From positions 81,884 through 145,883 of the forward strand of contig NZ_JACHZF010000011.1 of NCBI RefSeq assembly GCF_014193375.1: a stretch of DNA of 64,000 bases. Direction: 5' to 3'. The position numbers and the translations under genes were made by a program. The DNA comes from Halomonas campaniensis (GTDB lineage Bacteria; Pseudomonadota; Gammaproteobacteria; Pseudomonadales; Halomonadaceae). The notes under the pieces are model-generated. The model searched no databases. It had not been told where the DNA came from and was given only the letters and a program-made list of their open reading frames with translations. Of the stretch, positions 52,972 through 61,367 are shown in pieces (within the stretch, counting starts at the first letter, position 1; each line of letters starts with the position of its first letter).

Positions 52972-54405
52972 ATGGACCACCCGAGCCCGCACGCCGACCT
53001 GCTCGATGCCCTGCACCAGCGCCTGGGGGAGCGCGGCCTGCTGCGCGACCCCGCGGCCATGGCCCGCTACCTGAGCGACTGGGCGGGGGAGCGCCTGGGC
53101 ATGCCGCTGGCGGTGGCACGGCCCGCCTCCACCACGGAGGTGGCCGAGACGGTGCGACTCTGCCGGGCCCATGGCGTAGCCATGACACCCCAGGGCGGCC
53201 ACAGCGGCCTGGTGGCCGGCGCCCTGCCCGCCGCCGACGGCGGCGAGCTGGTGATCAGCCTGGAGCGCCTGGACCGGATCCGCGACATCGACCCGGTCAA
53301 CTTCACCATGACGGTGGACGCCGGCTGCATCCTGGAGACCATCAAGCAGGCGGCCGCCGAGCATGACTGCGACTTCCCGCTCTCGCTGGGCGCCCAGGGC
53401 AGCTGCCAGATCGGTGGCAACATCGCCACCAACGCCGGCGGCCTCAACGTGCTGCGCCACGGGATGATGCGTCAGCTGGTGCTGGGGCTGGAGGTGGTGC
53501 TCCCCGACGGCCGGGTCTGGGACGGCCTGACCGCCCTGCACAAGGACAACCGCGGCTATGCCCTCGCCCAGCTGTTCCTCGGCAGCGAGGGGACGCTGGG
53601 TATCGTTACCGGCGCGGTGCTCAAGCTCTCGCCCCGCGCCATCCAGAGCCGCACGGCACTGCTCGGGCTGCCCTCGGTGGAGGCGGTGATCGCCCTCTAC
53701 GGCCGGGCGCGGCGCGAGTGCTGCGACCTGCTCAGCGCCTTCGAGCTGATCCCCCGGCGCTGCCTGGAGCTCGCCATGGAGGCCACCCCCGAGCTCACCG
53801 AACCGCTGGACGCGCCCGACCCCTGGTACGTGCTGATGGAGGTCAGTGCGAGCGGCGCTATGGACCTGGACGCCATGCTCGAGGGGCTGCTGGCCCACGG
53901 CATGGAGGCCAACCTGGTCAGGGACGGGGCACTGGCCTCTAGCGACGCCCAGGCGGCAAGGCTATGGCAGTTCCGGGAGAGCATGCTGGAGGGGCAGCGG
54001 CGGCGCGGCGAACACCTGCGCACCGATATCTCGGTGCCCATCTCGGCGATCCCCGACTTCGTGGCCCAGGCCAGCCGGGCGATCCATGCACGCTCCCCCG
54101 ACTGCGAGATCATCGCCTACGGCCACGTCGGCGACGGCAACCTGCACTTCAACATCCTGCCGCCAGCGGGGATGGCCGAAACGCAGAAGAAGGCCCACCT
54201 CCACGACCTGGAGACCCGGCTGTTCGAGATCCTCGATGAGTTCGGCGGCAGCCTCAGCGCCGAGCATGGCATCGGCCGCACCAAGCAGGCCGCCTACCTG
54301 GCGCGTCTCTCGCCGGTGGAGCGGGAACTGGTGGAGGGCATCAAGGCCCTGTTCGACCCGGCCGGGCTGATGAACCCCGGCCGGATATTGCCTGACAGGC
54401 GGTGA
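52972..54405 (+). CDS. FAD-binding 2-hydroxyacid dehydrogenase (D-lactate/D-2-hydroxyglutarate type)
   Basis: A 477-residue flavoprotein of the FAD_binding_4/FAD-oxidase_C family. The PP-loop region PQGGHSGLVAGALP and NAGGLNVLRHG bind FAD; YGHVGDGNLHFNILP and SAEHGIGRTKQAAYLARLSP in the C-terminal half carry the substrate-binding His residues. Relatives oxidise D-lactate, D-2-hydroxyglutarate or glycolate, passing electrons to quinone. It starts one base after fucD's stop, so it may oxidise the lactate released from the fuconate route, although that lactate is normally the L form; this mismatch leaves the substrate uncertain. Confidence 0.83.
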   Translation: MDHPSPHADLLDALHQRLGERGLLRDPAAMARYLSDWAGERLGMPLAVARPASTTEVAETVRLCRAHGVAMTPQGGHSGLVAGALPAADGGELVISLERLDRIRDIDPVNFTMTVDAGCILETIKQAAAEHDCDFPLSLGAQGSCQIGGNIATNAGGLNVLRHGMMRQLVLGLEVVLPDGRVWDGLTALHKDNRGYALAQLFLGSEGTLGIVTGAVLKLSPRAIQSRTALLGLPSVEAVIALYGRARRECCDLLSAFELIPRRCLELAMEATPELTEPLDAPDPWYVLMEVSASGAMDLDAMLEGLLAHGMEANLVRDGALASSDAQAARLWQFRESMLEGQRRRGEHLRTDISVPISAIPDFVAQASRAIHARSPDCEIIAYGHVGDGNLHFNILPPAGMAETQKKAHLHDLETRLFEILDEFGGSLSAEHGIGRTKQAAYLARLSPVERELVEGIKALFDPAGLMNPGRILPDRR

Positions 54406-54467
54406 CTGGCCTCGCCGCGCGAAGGCACGCATGCGATGAACCCTTTTCGCCGTTTGGCCGCGCGCAG

Positions 54468-55367
54468 CTAGTTTTCGGACTGAGCCTGGTCGGCGGCCAT
54501 CGCCTCCAGTTCCCGTATGATCTCCGGCACCGCCAGTCCCTGGTCGTCGATCGAGCCATAGAGTTCGCGAACCGCGGCCGCCACACCGCGGGCCACGCCG
54601 AGCTCGTCGGTCATGGCATGGTAGTAGCCGATATCCTTGCTGGCATTGGCCACGCTGAAGCGGAAGCCGGAGGCGTCGCCGGCCTCGATGAAGGGGCGCA
54701 GTCGCTCGAGGATAACCCCGCCACCGCCGCCCTTGCCCAGCACCTCCAGGAAGGCCGCATCGTCGATGCCGGCATGGCGGGCGGCCACGGTGGCCTCGGC
54801 CAGCACCGCCGAGAACCCCAGGGAGACGAAGTTGTGGACCAGCTTGAGGGTATGCCCGGCGCCCACCGCCCCGGCATGGGTGATGTTCTCGGCGAAGCTC
54901 TCGAGCAGCGGATGCAGCTCGGTAAACAAGGCCTCGGGCGCCCCCACGATCAGGTTGAGCCGCCCTTCTGCCGCCTCCTTGGGGGTTCGCGTCATGGCCG
55001 CGTCCATGAAGCGGCCTCCCGCCGCCTGCACGCGTGCGGCGACCCGCTCGGTGGAGCTCGGCAGTGCCGTGGAACAGTCGACCACCACGCTACCCTCGCG
55101 CAGCCCCTCGAGCACACCATCGGGCTCGAACAGCACCGCCTCGACCTGGGGCGAGCCGGTCACGCAAAGGATGATCACCTCGGCGCCCTCGGCCACCTCG
55201 CGCCCCGAGGCCCGGGCTTGGGCACCGGCGGCTAGCAGGTCCTCTACCGGCTGGTTGCCGGGGTGGTCCAGGAAGGAGAGCCGGTGACCGGCCTTCAGGA
55301 TGTTGCTGGCGATGCCGTGGCCCATCAGGCCCACGCCGACCATGCCGACACGCAGGGGGTGACTCAT
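54468..55367 (-). CDS. 3-hydroxyisobutyrate/tartronate semialdehyde reductase family (GarR type)
   Basis: A 299-residue beta-hydroxyacid dehydrogenase. The NAD(P) site is VGMVGVGLMGHGIASNILKAG, the substrate-binding DAAMTRTPKEAAEGRLN and the catalytic Lys in GHTLKLVHNFVS, all intact. With an HpaI-type aldolase next to it in the same orientation it probably reduces an aldehyde product such as tartronate semialdehyde or lactaldehyde. GGAGTCC lies upstream of the ATG. A dyad TGATA-N6-TATCA (55431-55446) lies upstream of the gene in the spacer that separates it from the aldolase. Confidence 0.82.
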   Translation of the reverse strand: MSHPLRVGMVGVGLMGHGIASNILKAGHRLSFLDHPGNQPVEDLLAAGAQARASGREVAEGAEVIILCVTGSPQVEAVLFEPDGVLEGLREGSVVVDCSTALPSSTERVAARVQAAGGRFMDAAMTRTPKEAAEGRLNLIVGAPEALFTELHPLLESFAENITHAGAVGAGHTLKLVHNFVSLGFSAVLAEATVAARHAGIDDAAFLEVLGKGGGGGVILERLRPFIEAGDASGFRFSVANASKDIGYYHAMTDELGVARGVAAAVRELYGSIDDQGLAVPEIIRELEAMAADQAQSEN

Positions 55368-55529
55368 TGCAGGACTCCACTATCAGGTTGAAGACGTTAC
55401 GCGAGGATGCCAGGGAACGGGCAGGCATCGTGATAACGGTATATCAAGCCGGCCAGATCGCCATCGCCGGCTTCACCCTGCTCGAGGGAGAAAGCACGTG
55501 AGCGGGAATCAGGACCTTGAGCGCGTCGA

Positions 55530-56294
55530 TCAGGCCGAGCGAAACCGCTCGGCCAGCCCACGCAGCCCCTCGGCCAGCACCAGGGCATCGACCCCCACCC
55601 CGACGAAGCCGCATCCGGCTTCCAGGTAGCCGTGAGCCTCGGCCTCGTCGAGCGTGATGATCCCCGCGGCCTTGCCGGCGGCGCGGATCCGCCGGATGGC
55701 GTCGTCGATGGCCGCGCGGACCTCGGGATGTCCGGGATTGCCGCGGTGGCCCATGGCGGCGGAAAGATCCGCCGGCCCGATGAACAGCCCGTCCACCCCC
55801 TCCACCGCCGCGATGGCCTCCAGGTTGGCCAGCGCCCCGGGGCTCTCCAGCTGCAGGATCAGGCAGATCTCCTCGCCAGCGTGGTCGAGGTAGTCCTCGA
55901 CCTGGCCCCAACGCGAGGCCCTGGCCAGGACGCTGCCCATGCCGCGCACGCCCTCGGGAGGATAGCGGGTGGCGGCCACCACCTCGGCGGCCTGCTCTGC
56001 CGTCTCCACCATGGAGATCAGCAGGTTCTGCACGCCGATGTCCAGGTACTGCTTGATCAGCACGGTATCGCCCACGGGCGGGCGCACCACCGGCGCACTG
56101 GCATAGGGGGCGATGGCCTGGAGCTGACCCAGCAGGCTGGCCAGGTCGTTGGGGGCATGCTCGCCGTCCAGCAGCAGCCAGTCGAAGCCGGCGGTGGCGG
56201 CGAGTTCCGCCACGTAGGGGCTGGCCAGTCCCAGCCAGACGCCCGTCATGGGCTCACCGCGAAGCAGGCGCTGCTTGAATGCGTTCTTGTTCAT
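55530..56294 (-). CDS. HpcH/HpaI aldolase family (2-keto-3-deoxy sugar-acid aldolase)
   Basis: A 254-residue class II pyruvate aldolase: [63 protein letters not shown], and the metal-binding [33 protein letters not shown]. Relatives are GarL (2-keto-3-deoxyglucarate) and RhmA/YfaU (2-keto-3-deoxy-L-rhamnonate). Paired with a GarR-like reductase, cleavage to pyruvate and an aldehyde that is then reduced is likely. AAGGAG lies somewhat far (12 bases) from the ATG. The gene is divergent from dgoD. Confidence 0.85.
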   Translation of the reverse strand: MNKNAFKQRLLRGEPMTGVWLGLASPYVAELAATAGFDWLLLDGEHAPNDLASLLGQLQAIAPYASAPVVRPPVGDTVLIKQYLDIGVQNLLISMVETAEQAAEVVAATRYPPEGVRGMGSVLARASRWGQVEDYLDHAGEEICLILQLESPGALANLEAIAAVEGVDGLFIGPADLSAAMGHRGNPGHPEVRAAIDDAIRRIRAAGKAAGIITLDEAEAHGYLEAGCGFVGVGVDALVLAEGLRGLAERFRSA

Positions 56295-56380
56295 GGGGCT
56301 GCGGAACTCCTTTTCGTGACGCGACGAGAGTGGCACCCGGCTGACACGCCTGACGCGTCGAGCCGCGCGTGCCGAGTCGA

Positions 56381-56393
56381 CTTGTCATACAAG
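56381..56393. promoter_or_regulatory. Operator candidate between the aldolase and dgoD
   Basis: CTTGTCATACAAG is a perfect 13-base palindrome (CTTGT-CAT-ACAAG), the best copy of the TGTCATAC family in the window, followed by a further CATAC half-site. It sits between divergent units. Confidence 0.65.
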
Positions 56394-56469
56394 CATACAT
56401 CGCGCCATAGTGCTCCCAGAACCTCAACCACCCCACAGGCGTCCCGCCTGCGCGACGCGAGGCAATGCG

Positions 56470-57618
56470 ATGAAGATCACCCGACTCAGGACCTGGCAGG
56501 TGCCGCCGCGCTGGCTGTTCCTCAAGATCGAGACCGATGCGGGCTGCTACGGCTGGGGCGAACCGGTCGTCGAGGGGCGTGCCGCCACCGTGGAGGCCGC
56601 CGTCCACGAACTGGCCGACCTCCTGGTCGGCCAGGATCCCCACCGCATCGAGCATCTCTGGAACCTGATGTACCGCGGCGGCTTCTATCGCGGCGGCCCG
56701 ATCCTGATGAGCGCCATCGCCGGCATCGACCAGGCGCTGTGGGACCTCAAGGGCCGCGACCTGGGCGTCCCCGTCCATCAGCTGCTGGGTGGCGCAGTGC
56801 GCGACCGCATGCGCATGTACGCCTGGACCGGCGGCGACCGCCCCAGCGACGTGGGAGCCGGCGCCCAGGCGCTGGTAGCGCAGGGCTTCACCGCCTTCAA
56901 GATGAACGGCACGGCGGAGCTTCAGATCGTCGACTCCCACCGCAAGGTCGACGAGGCGGTGGCCCGGGTGGCCGAAGCCCGCGAGGCCGTGGGCCCCGAC
57001 GTGGGCATCGCCATCGACTTCCACGGCCGGGTGCATCGACCCATGGCCAAGGCGCTGCTGCGCGAACTGGCGCCCTTCCACCCGATGTTCGTCGAGGAGC
57101 CGGTGGCGCCCGAGCATCTGCCCTGCCTGAAGGAGATCGCCGGCGGGCTCGGCTATCCGCTGGCGACGGGCGAACGGCTGCATACCCGCTTCCAGTTCCG
57201 CGACCTGCTGGCCGACGGCATGATCGACATCGTCCAGCCCGACCTTTCCCACTGCGGCGGCATCAGCGAGGGACTCAAGATCGCCGTCCTGGCCTCGGCC
57301 TTTGATGTGGCGCTGGCGCCCCACTGCCCGCTGGGCCCGCTGACCCTGGCCGCCTCGCTGCAACTGGATGCGGTCAGCCACAACGCCTTCATCCAGGAGC
57401 AGAGCATGGGCATCCACTACAACCAGGACAACGACGTCCTGGACTATCTGGTCGACCCGTCGGCGCTGGCCATCGAGGACGGCTTCTGCGCCATCCCCCA
57501 GGGGCCAGGGCTCGGCGTGGAGATCGACGAGGCGTTCGTCGAGGAGCGCGCCAAGGTCGGCCACCGCTGGCGCAACCCGCTGTGGACCCACGACGACGGT
57601 TCGGTGGCCGAATGGTGA
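56470..57618 (+). CDS. dgoD: D-galactonate dehydratase
   Basis: A 382-residue enolase-superfamily dehydratase, the same length as Escherichia coli DgoD. It converts D-galactonate to 2-keto-3-deoxygalactonate. The first metal ligand and base lie in AIDFHGRVHRPMAKALLREL, the others in MFVEEPVAPEHL and ATGERLHTR, and the second His in ALAPHCPLGPLTLA. The start MKITRLRTWQVPPRWLFLKIETD is family-typical; GAGG lies eight bases upstream. It heads dgoD-dgoK-dgoA. Confidence 0.92.
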   Translation: MKITRLRTWQVPPRWLFLKIETDAGCYGWGEPVVEGRAATVEAAVHELADLLVGQDPHRIEHLWNLMYRGGFYRGGPILMSAIAGIDQALWDLKGRDLGVPVHQLLGGAVRDRMRMYAWTGGDRPSDVGAGAQALVAQGFTAFKMNGTAELQIVDSHRKVDEAVARVAEAREAVGPDVGIAIDFHGRVHRPMAKALLRELAPFHPMFVEEPVAPEHLPCLKEIAGGLGYPLATGERLHTRFQFRDLLADGMIDIVQPDLSHCGGISEGLKIAVLASAFDVALAPHCPLGPLTLAASLQLDAVSHNAFIQEQSMGIHYNQDNDVLDYLVDPSALAIEDGFCAIPQGPGLGVEIDEAFVEERAKVGHRWRNPLWTHDDGSVAEW

Positions 57619-58664
57619 GCGAAAGCCTGGCCGAGCGAGTGCGCTGGATCGGCGTCGACTGGGGCTCCAGCCGGCTGCGCGCCTGGGCGCTGGACGCCCA
57701 TGACGCCGTCCTGGCCCACGCCAGCAGCGACCGCGGCATGCTCTCCTTGGCCCCGGACGACTACGAGAGCGCCCTGCTGAAGGTGATCGGCGACTGGCTG
57801 CCCAGTCGTGGCCAGTTGGATGTGCTGGTCTGCGGCATGGCCGGTGCCAGACAGGGCTGGCGCGAGGCCGCCTACCTGCCGGTGCCGACCCGGTTGGACG
57901 CCCTGGCCCGGGGAGCCGTGTCGCCGCCCTGCCAGGATTCACGGCTTCGGGTCCGGCTGCTGCCGGGACTCTGCCAGACCACCGCCGGCCACTTCGACGT
58001 GATGCGCGGCGAGGAGACCCAGCTCGCCGGCCTGGTCGCCAGCAAGCCCGAAGCCACGGGACTCGTCTGCCTGCCCGGCACCCACGCCAAGTGGGCCCGC
58101 CTCGAGCAAGGTGCGGTAAGCCACTTCACCACCTTCCTCACTGGCGAGCTCTACGCGCTGCTAGCCCGACAGTCGGTGCTGAGGCACTCGCTGGATCAGG
58201 CACAGGGCGAGCACGATCTGGCCGACTCCGGCGGCCGCGAAGCCTTCGTCACGGCCGTCCGCGAGAGCCTGGCCGAGCCCGGGCGCTATTCGGCACGCCT
58301 CTTCGGCCTGCGCGCCGCTGACCTGCTGGACGCCGACCTGCCCCCCGGCAGTGCCCGCGCCACCCGCCTGGCCGCGCGTCTCTCGGGGCTCACCATTGGT
58401 CTGGAGCTGGCCGGCCTGGCCCTTTCCAACCCGGGCAAGGCGCCAGAAGGGCCCATTACCCTGATCGGCGATGCGGCACTCTGTGACCGGTATGCCCTGG
58501 CACTGGAGGCCGCCGGCCACGCCAGCCGCTGCCTGGACGGCGAGCGCACCGTGCTGGCCGGCCTTGCCCTGGGCTATCGCGCAGACCCATCGAACTCTGA
58601 CCCATCGAACCCCGGCCCGCCCACCCCTCGCCGAATGAGACACGACACGGGAGACACCCCATGA
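57612..58664 (+). CDS. dgoK: 2-dehydro-3-deoxygalactonokinase
   Basis: A 350-residue kinase of the DgoK family. IGVDWGSSRLRAWALD at the start is the phosphate-binding loop, and CLPGTHAKWARLEQGAVSHFTTFLTGELYALL is the family core. It phosphorylates 2-keto-3-deoxygalactonate at C6. The ATG at 57612 overlaps the end of dgoD by seven bases. A proline- and serine-rich repeat (DPSNSDPSNPGPPTPR) near the C-terminus is an unusual tail, encoded by a short duplicated stretch. Confidence 0.9.
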   Translation: MVSESLAERVRWIGVDWGSSRLRAWALDAHDAVLAHASSDRGMLSLAPDDYESALLKVIGDWLPSRGQLDVLVCGMAGARQGWREAAYLPVPTRLDALARGAVSPPCQDSRLRVRLLPGLCQTTAGHFDVMRGEETQLAGLVASKPEATGLVCLPGTHAKWARLEQGAVSHFTTFLTGELYALLARQSVLRHSLDQAQGEHDLADSGGREAFVTAVRESLAEPGRYSARLFGLRAADLLDADLPPGSARATRLAARLSGLTIGLELAGLALSNPGKAPEGPITLIGDAALCDRYALALEAAGHASRCLDGERTVLAGLALGYRADPSNSDPSNPGPPTPRRMRHDTGDTP

Positions 58665-59284
58665 CCCTTCCTGAGCCCCTGCCTCTGATCGGCATCCTGC
58701 GCGGCGTCACCCCCGAGGAGGCGGTGGCGGTGGGCGAGGCAGTGGTTGCCGCCGGTATCACGACCCTGGAGGTGCCGCTCAACTCCCCCGAGCCGCTGGA
58801 GAGCATCCGCCGCCTGGTGGAGGCGCTGGGCGAGCGCGCCCTGGTGGGGGCAGGCACCGTGCTGACGGTCGCCCAGGTCCACGCCGTCCAGGCCGCCGGT
58901 GGGCGGCTGGTGGTCTCGCCCAACTGCCGCCCGGCGGTGATCGAAACCACCCACCGCCTCGGCCTGAAGAGCTGGCCGGGCATCGTCACCCCCTCCGAGG
59001 CCTTCGATGCCCTGGACGCGGGCGCCACCGGCCTCAAGCTGTTCCCCGCCGTCCAGGTCGGCATCGACGGCATGCAGGCGCTGCGCGCCGTGCTGCCGGA
59101 AGGTACCCGGCTCTACGCCGTGGGCGGCATCGGGGTCGGGAACTTCGCAGCCTGGCGAGCCGCCGGCATCGACGGCGCCGGGCTCGGTGGCGCCCTCTAC
59201 CGCCCCGGCCAGACACCCGAGCAGGTCGGGCGGCAGGCCCGCGAGCTGGTCGCCGCCTGGCGGGGCGCTGCCGAGACGGGCTGA
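58661..59284 (+). CDS. dgoA: 2-dehydro-3-deoxy-6-phosphogalactonate aldolase
   Basis: A 207-residue class I aldolase of the KDPG/KDPGal family. The Glu is in LIGILRGVTPEEAV and the Schiff-base Lys in ATGLKLFPAVQVGIDGM. It cleaves 2-keto-3-deoxy-6-phosphogalactonate to pyruvate and glyceraldehyde 3-phosphate. The ATG overlaps dgoK by four bases. It might also handle the phosphorylated product of KdgK, for which no dedicated aldolase is seen. Confidence 0.9.
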   Translation: MTLPEPLPLIGILRGVTPEEAVAVGEAVVAAGITTLEVPLNSPEPLESIRRLVEALGERALVGAGTVLTVAQVHAVQAAGGRLVVSPNCRPAVIETTHRLGLKSWPGIVTPSEAFDALDAGATGLKLFPAVQVGIDGMQALRAVLPEGTRLYAVGGIGVGNFAAWRAAGIDGAGLGGALYRPGQTPEQVGRQARELVAAWRGAAETG

Positions 59285-59351
59285 CTGCACGCCCCCATCA
59301 TGAAGGGAGCGACCCGCATATCGGGGGAACGGCAGTGCCACCCTCGCCCCC

Positions 59352-60518
59352 TCAGTCGCTGCCGAAGAGGTCGCGGGTGTAGACCTTGGCGGCGACGTCC
59401 TCTAGCTCGGCCGCCATGCGGTTGCTGAGGATCACGTCGGCTTCCGCCTTGAAGGCGTCGAGGTCGCGGATCACCCGGGAGCCGTAGAAGGTCTCCTCTG
59501 CGAGTACCGGCTCATAAACCACCACCTCGATACCCTTGGCCTTGATGCGCTTCATGACACCCTGCATGGCGCTGGCGCGGAAGTTGTCGGAGCCGGTCTT
59601 CATGATCAGCCGGTAGACCCCCACCACCCGCGGCTTGCTCTTGAGGATCTGCTCGGCGATGAAGTCCTTGCGGGTGCGGTTGGCATCGACGATGGCCGCG
59701 ATGATATTGCTCGGCACGTCCTGGTAGTTGGCCAGGAGCTGCTTGGTGTCCTTGGGCAGGCAGTAGCCGCCGTAGCCGAAGGAGGGGTTGTTGTAGTGCT
59801 TGCCGATGCGCGGGTCGAGCCCCACCCCCTCGATGATCTGGCGGGTATCCAGGCCGTGGGTCTCGGCGTAGCTGTCCAGCTCGTTGAAGTAGGCCACCCG
59901 CATGGCGAGATAGGTATTGGCGAAGAGCTTGATCGCCTCCGCCTCGGTGCTGTTGGTGAAGAGCACCGGGATCTCGTCATCCAGCGCCCCCTGCTTGAGC
60001 AGGGCGGCGAAGGCCTCGCCGCGCTCGGAGTGCTCGCCGACGATGATCCGCGACGGGTGCAGGTTGTCATGGAGCGCCCTGCCCTCGCGCAGGAATTCCG
60101 GCGAGAAGAGCAGGTTCTCGGTGCCGAAGCGCCGGCAGGCCTCGGCGGTGTAGCCCACCGGCACGGTGGACTTGATCACCATCACCGCCGACGGGTTGAT
60201 CGCCATCACGTCCTGGATCACCGCCTCGACGCTCGAGGTATCGAAGGTGTTGGTGGTCGGGTCGTAGTCGGTGGGGGTCGCGATCACCACGAAGTCGGCA
60301 TCGCGGTAGGCGGCCTCCTTGTCCAGGGTCGCCGTGAAGTCCAGCTGGCGGTGGGCCAGGAACTCGCTGATCTCGGCATCCTCGATGGGCGAGCGCCCTT
60401 CGTTCAGCATGGCGACCCGCTCGGGGACGATATCCACCGCCACGACCCGATTGTGCTGGGCCAGCAGCATGGCGTTGGAGAGGCCGACGTAGCCGGTACC
60501 GGCGATGGCGATCTTCAT
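59352..60518 (-). CDS. ugd: UDP-glucose 6-dehydrogenase
   Basis: A 388-residue enzyme, the same length as E. coli Ugd, with [21 protein letters not shown] for NAD binding, [11 protein letters not shown], the catalytic Cys in [14 protein letters not shown] and the UDP-binding domain after it. It makes UDP-glucuronate for acidic polysaccharides. The ATG at 60518 gives the canonical N-terminus. It is the second gene after a tyrosine phosphatase, a pairing that suits control by the Wzc kinase, which phosphorylates Ugd in E. coli. Confidence 0.93.
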   Translation of the reverse strand: MKIAIAGTGYVGLSNAMLLAQHNRVVAVDIVPERVAMLNEGRSPIEDAEISEFLAHRQLDFTATLDKEAAYRDADFVVIATPTDYDPTTNTFDTSSVEAVIQDVMAINPSAVMVIKSTVPVGYTAEACRRFGTENLLFSPEFLREGRALHDNLHPSRIIVGEHSERGEAFAALLKQGALDDEIPVLFTNSTEAEAIKLFANTYLAMRVAYFNELDSYAETHGLDTRQIIEGVGLDPRIGKHYNNPSFGYGGYCLPKDTKQLLANYQDVPSNIIAAIVDANRTRKDFIAEQILKSKPRVVGVYRLIMKTGSDNFRASAMQGVMKRIKAKGIEVVVYEPVLAEETFYGSRVIRDLDAFKAEADVILSNRMAAELEDVAAKVYTRDLFGSD

Positions 60519-60563
60519 GGGTGATCCCTTCATTGCGTTCCTATCCTGTCAATGGCGCACCGG

Positions 60564-61022
60564 TCAGCCTGGGCTACCGGGTCCCTGGAGCCGCTTCGCC
60601 CAGGCCGCCGTCGCCTGCTTCAATAGCCCGTGAACCTGCTCGAACACCTGCTGGGGCCTGCGGTAGGGGTCGGGAATCTCCCGACCCTGGCCGCCCTCGA
60701 GCCACCTGCCGAGCAGCATCGTCTTGCCCAGCGCCTCGGGGACCAGCGTGGCCACCGCGCGGCGCTGCCCCTCGCTCATCACCAGCACCAGATCGGCAGC
60801 GGCCAGCATCTCGGCGGTGAGCTGTCGGGCGCGATGCTCGGTCACCTCGAGGCCATCGGCCCGCGCGAGCGCCGCCGCCGTGGGCTCCACCCCGTGGCCC
60901 CCCAGGGCCCCCAGGCCCGCGGAGTGCACCTCCCGCCCCGGCAGGCGCGCCCGCAGCATCGCCGCGGCCACCGGGCTTCGGCAGATATTGCCGGTACAGA
61001 CCACCAGGATGCGCTGGAACAT
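60564..61022 (-). CDS. wzb: Low-molecular-weight protein tyrosine phosphatase (Wzb/Etp type)
   Basis: A 152-residue phosphatase. The P-loop CTGNICRSP at the start (VVCTGNICRSP) has the catalytic Cys and Arg, and the general acid Asp is in REIPDPYRR. All catalytic residues are intact. It should dephosphorylate the tyrosine tail of Wzc and Ugd. It lies 45 bases before ugd in the same direction, but about 50 kb from the wzc gene. Confidence 0.9.
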   Translation of the reverse strand: MFQRILVVCTGNICRSPVAAAMLRARLPGREVHSAGLGALGGHGVEPTAAALARADGLEVTEHRARQLTAEMLAAADLVLVMSEGQRRAVATLVPEALGKTMLLGRWLEGGQGREIPDPYRRPQQVFEQVHGLLKQATAAWAKRLQGPGSPG

Positions 61023-61367
61023 GAGGTATCTCTCGTGGAGGGCCGCCGCCTAGCGTAACGCGTGGCCGCCCCGCCGTCAGGCCCTTCCGACCAGCGGATG
61101 GGAATCCGATCGTCGGTGGACTGATATATCGGCGATGAAGCCTACCACCCCGGCCTGTTCCTGCCGGTGGGAGACCTGCCCCTACTGGTGGGAGCCCGGC
61201 TCTGCCGGGCGATAGCGGTGTTGGCACTGCCGAGAACCTATTGAGTCAATGACAACTCAGCCAACTGAATCGCCCGATAAATCGGGCTCCCACCAGAATC
61301 ATCTCAACTTGGCTGCTTGACCATCTCACCTTGGCTGCTCGACGCTCGGCGCTCGGCGCTTGGCCGC
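61023..61367. repeat. Intergenic stretch with REP-like inverted pair and direct repeats
   Basis: No gene is visible. CTGGTGGGAGCCCGGCTCTG begins a 29-base unit (61185-61213), and an inverted, slightly diverged copy ends CGGGCTCCCACCAG (61269-61296). Each unit contains its own hairpin, as in REP/BIME elements. A partial copy (GGTGGGAGACC) is at 61166. Further right TCTCAnCTTGGCTGCT is repeated directly (61302-61317 and 61324-61339), followed by a GCTCGGC run. Confidence 0.6.

Noticed and set aside
55431..55446. TGATA-N6-TATCA dyad before the GarR-like gene as a sixth member of the TGTCATAC group
   Set aside because: It has the TATCA half-site but not the CATAC core, so it does not clearly belong.
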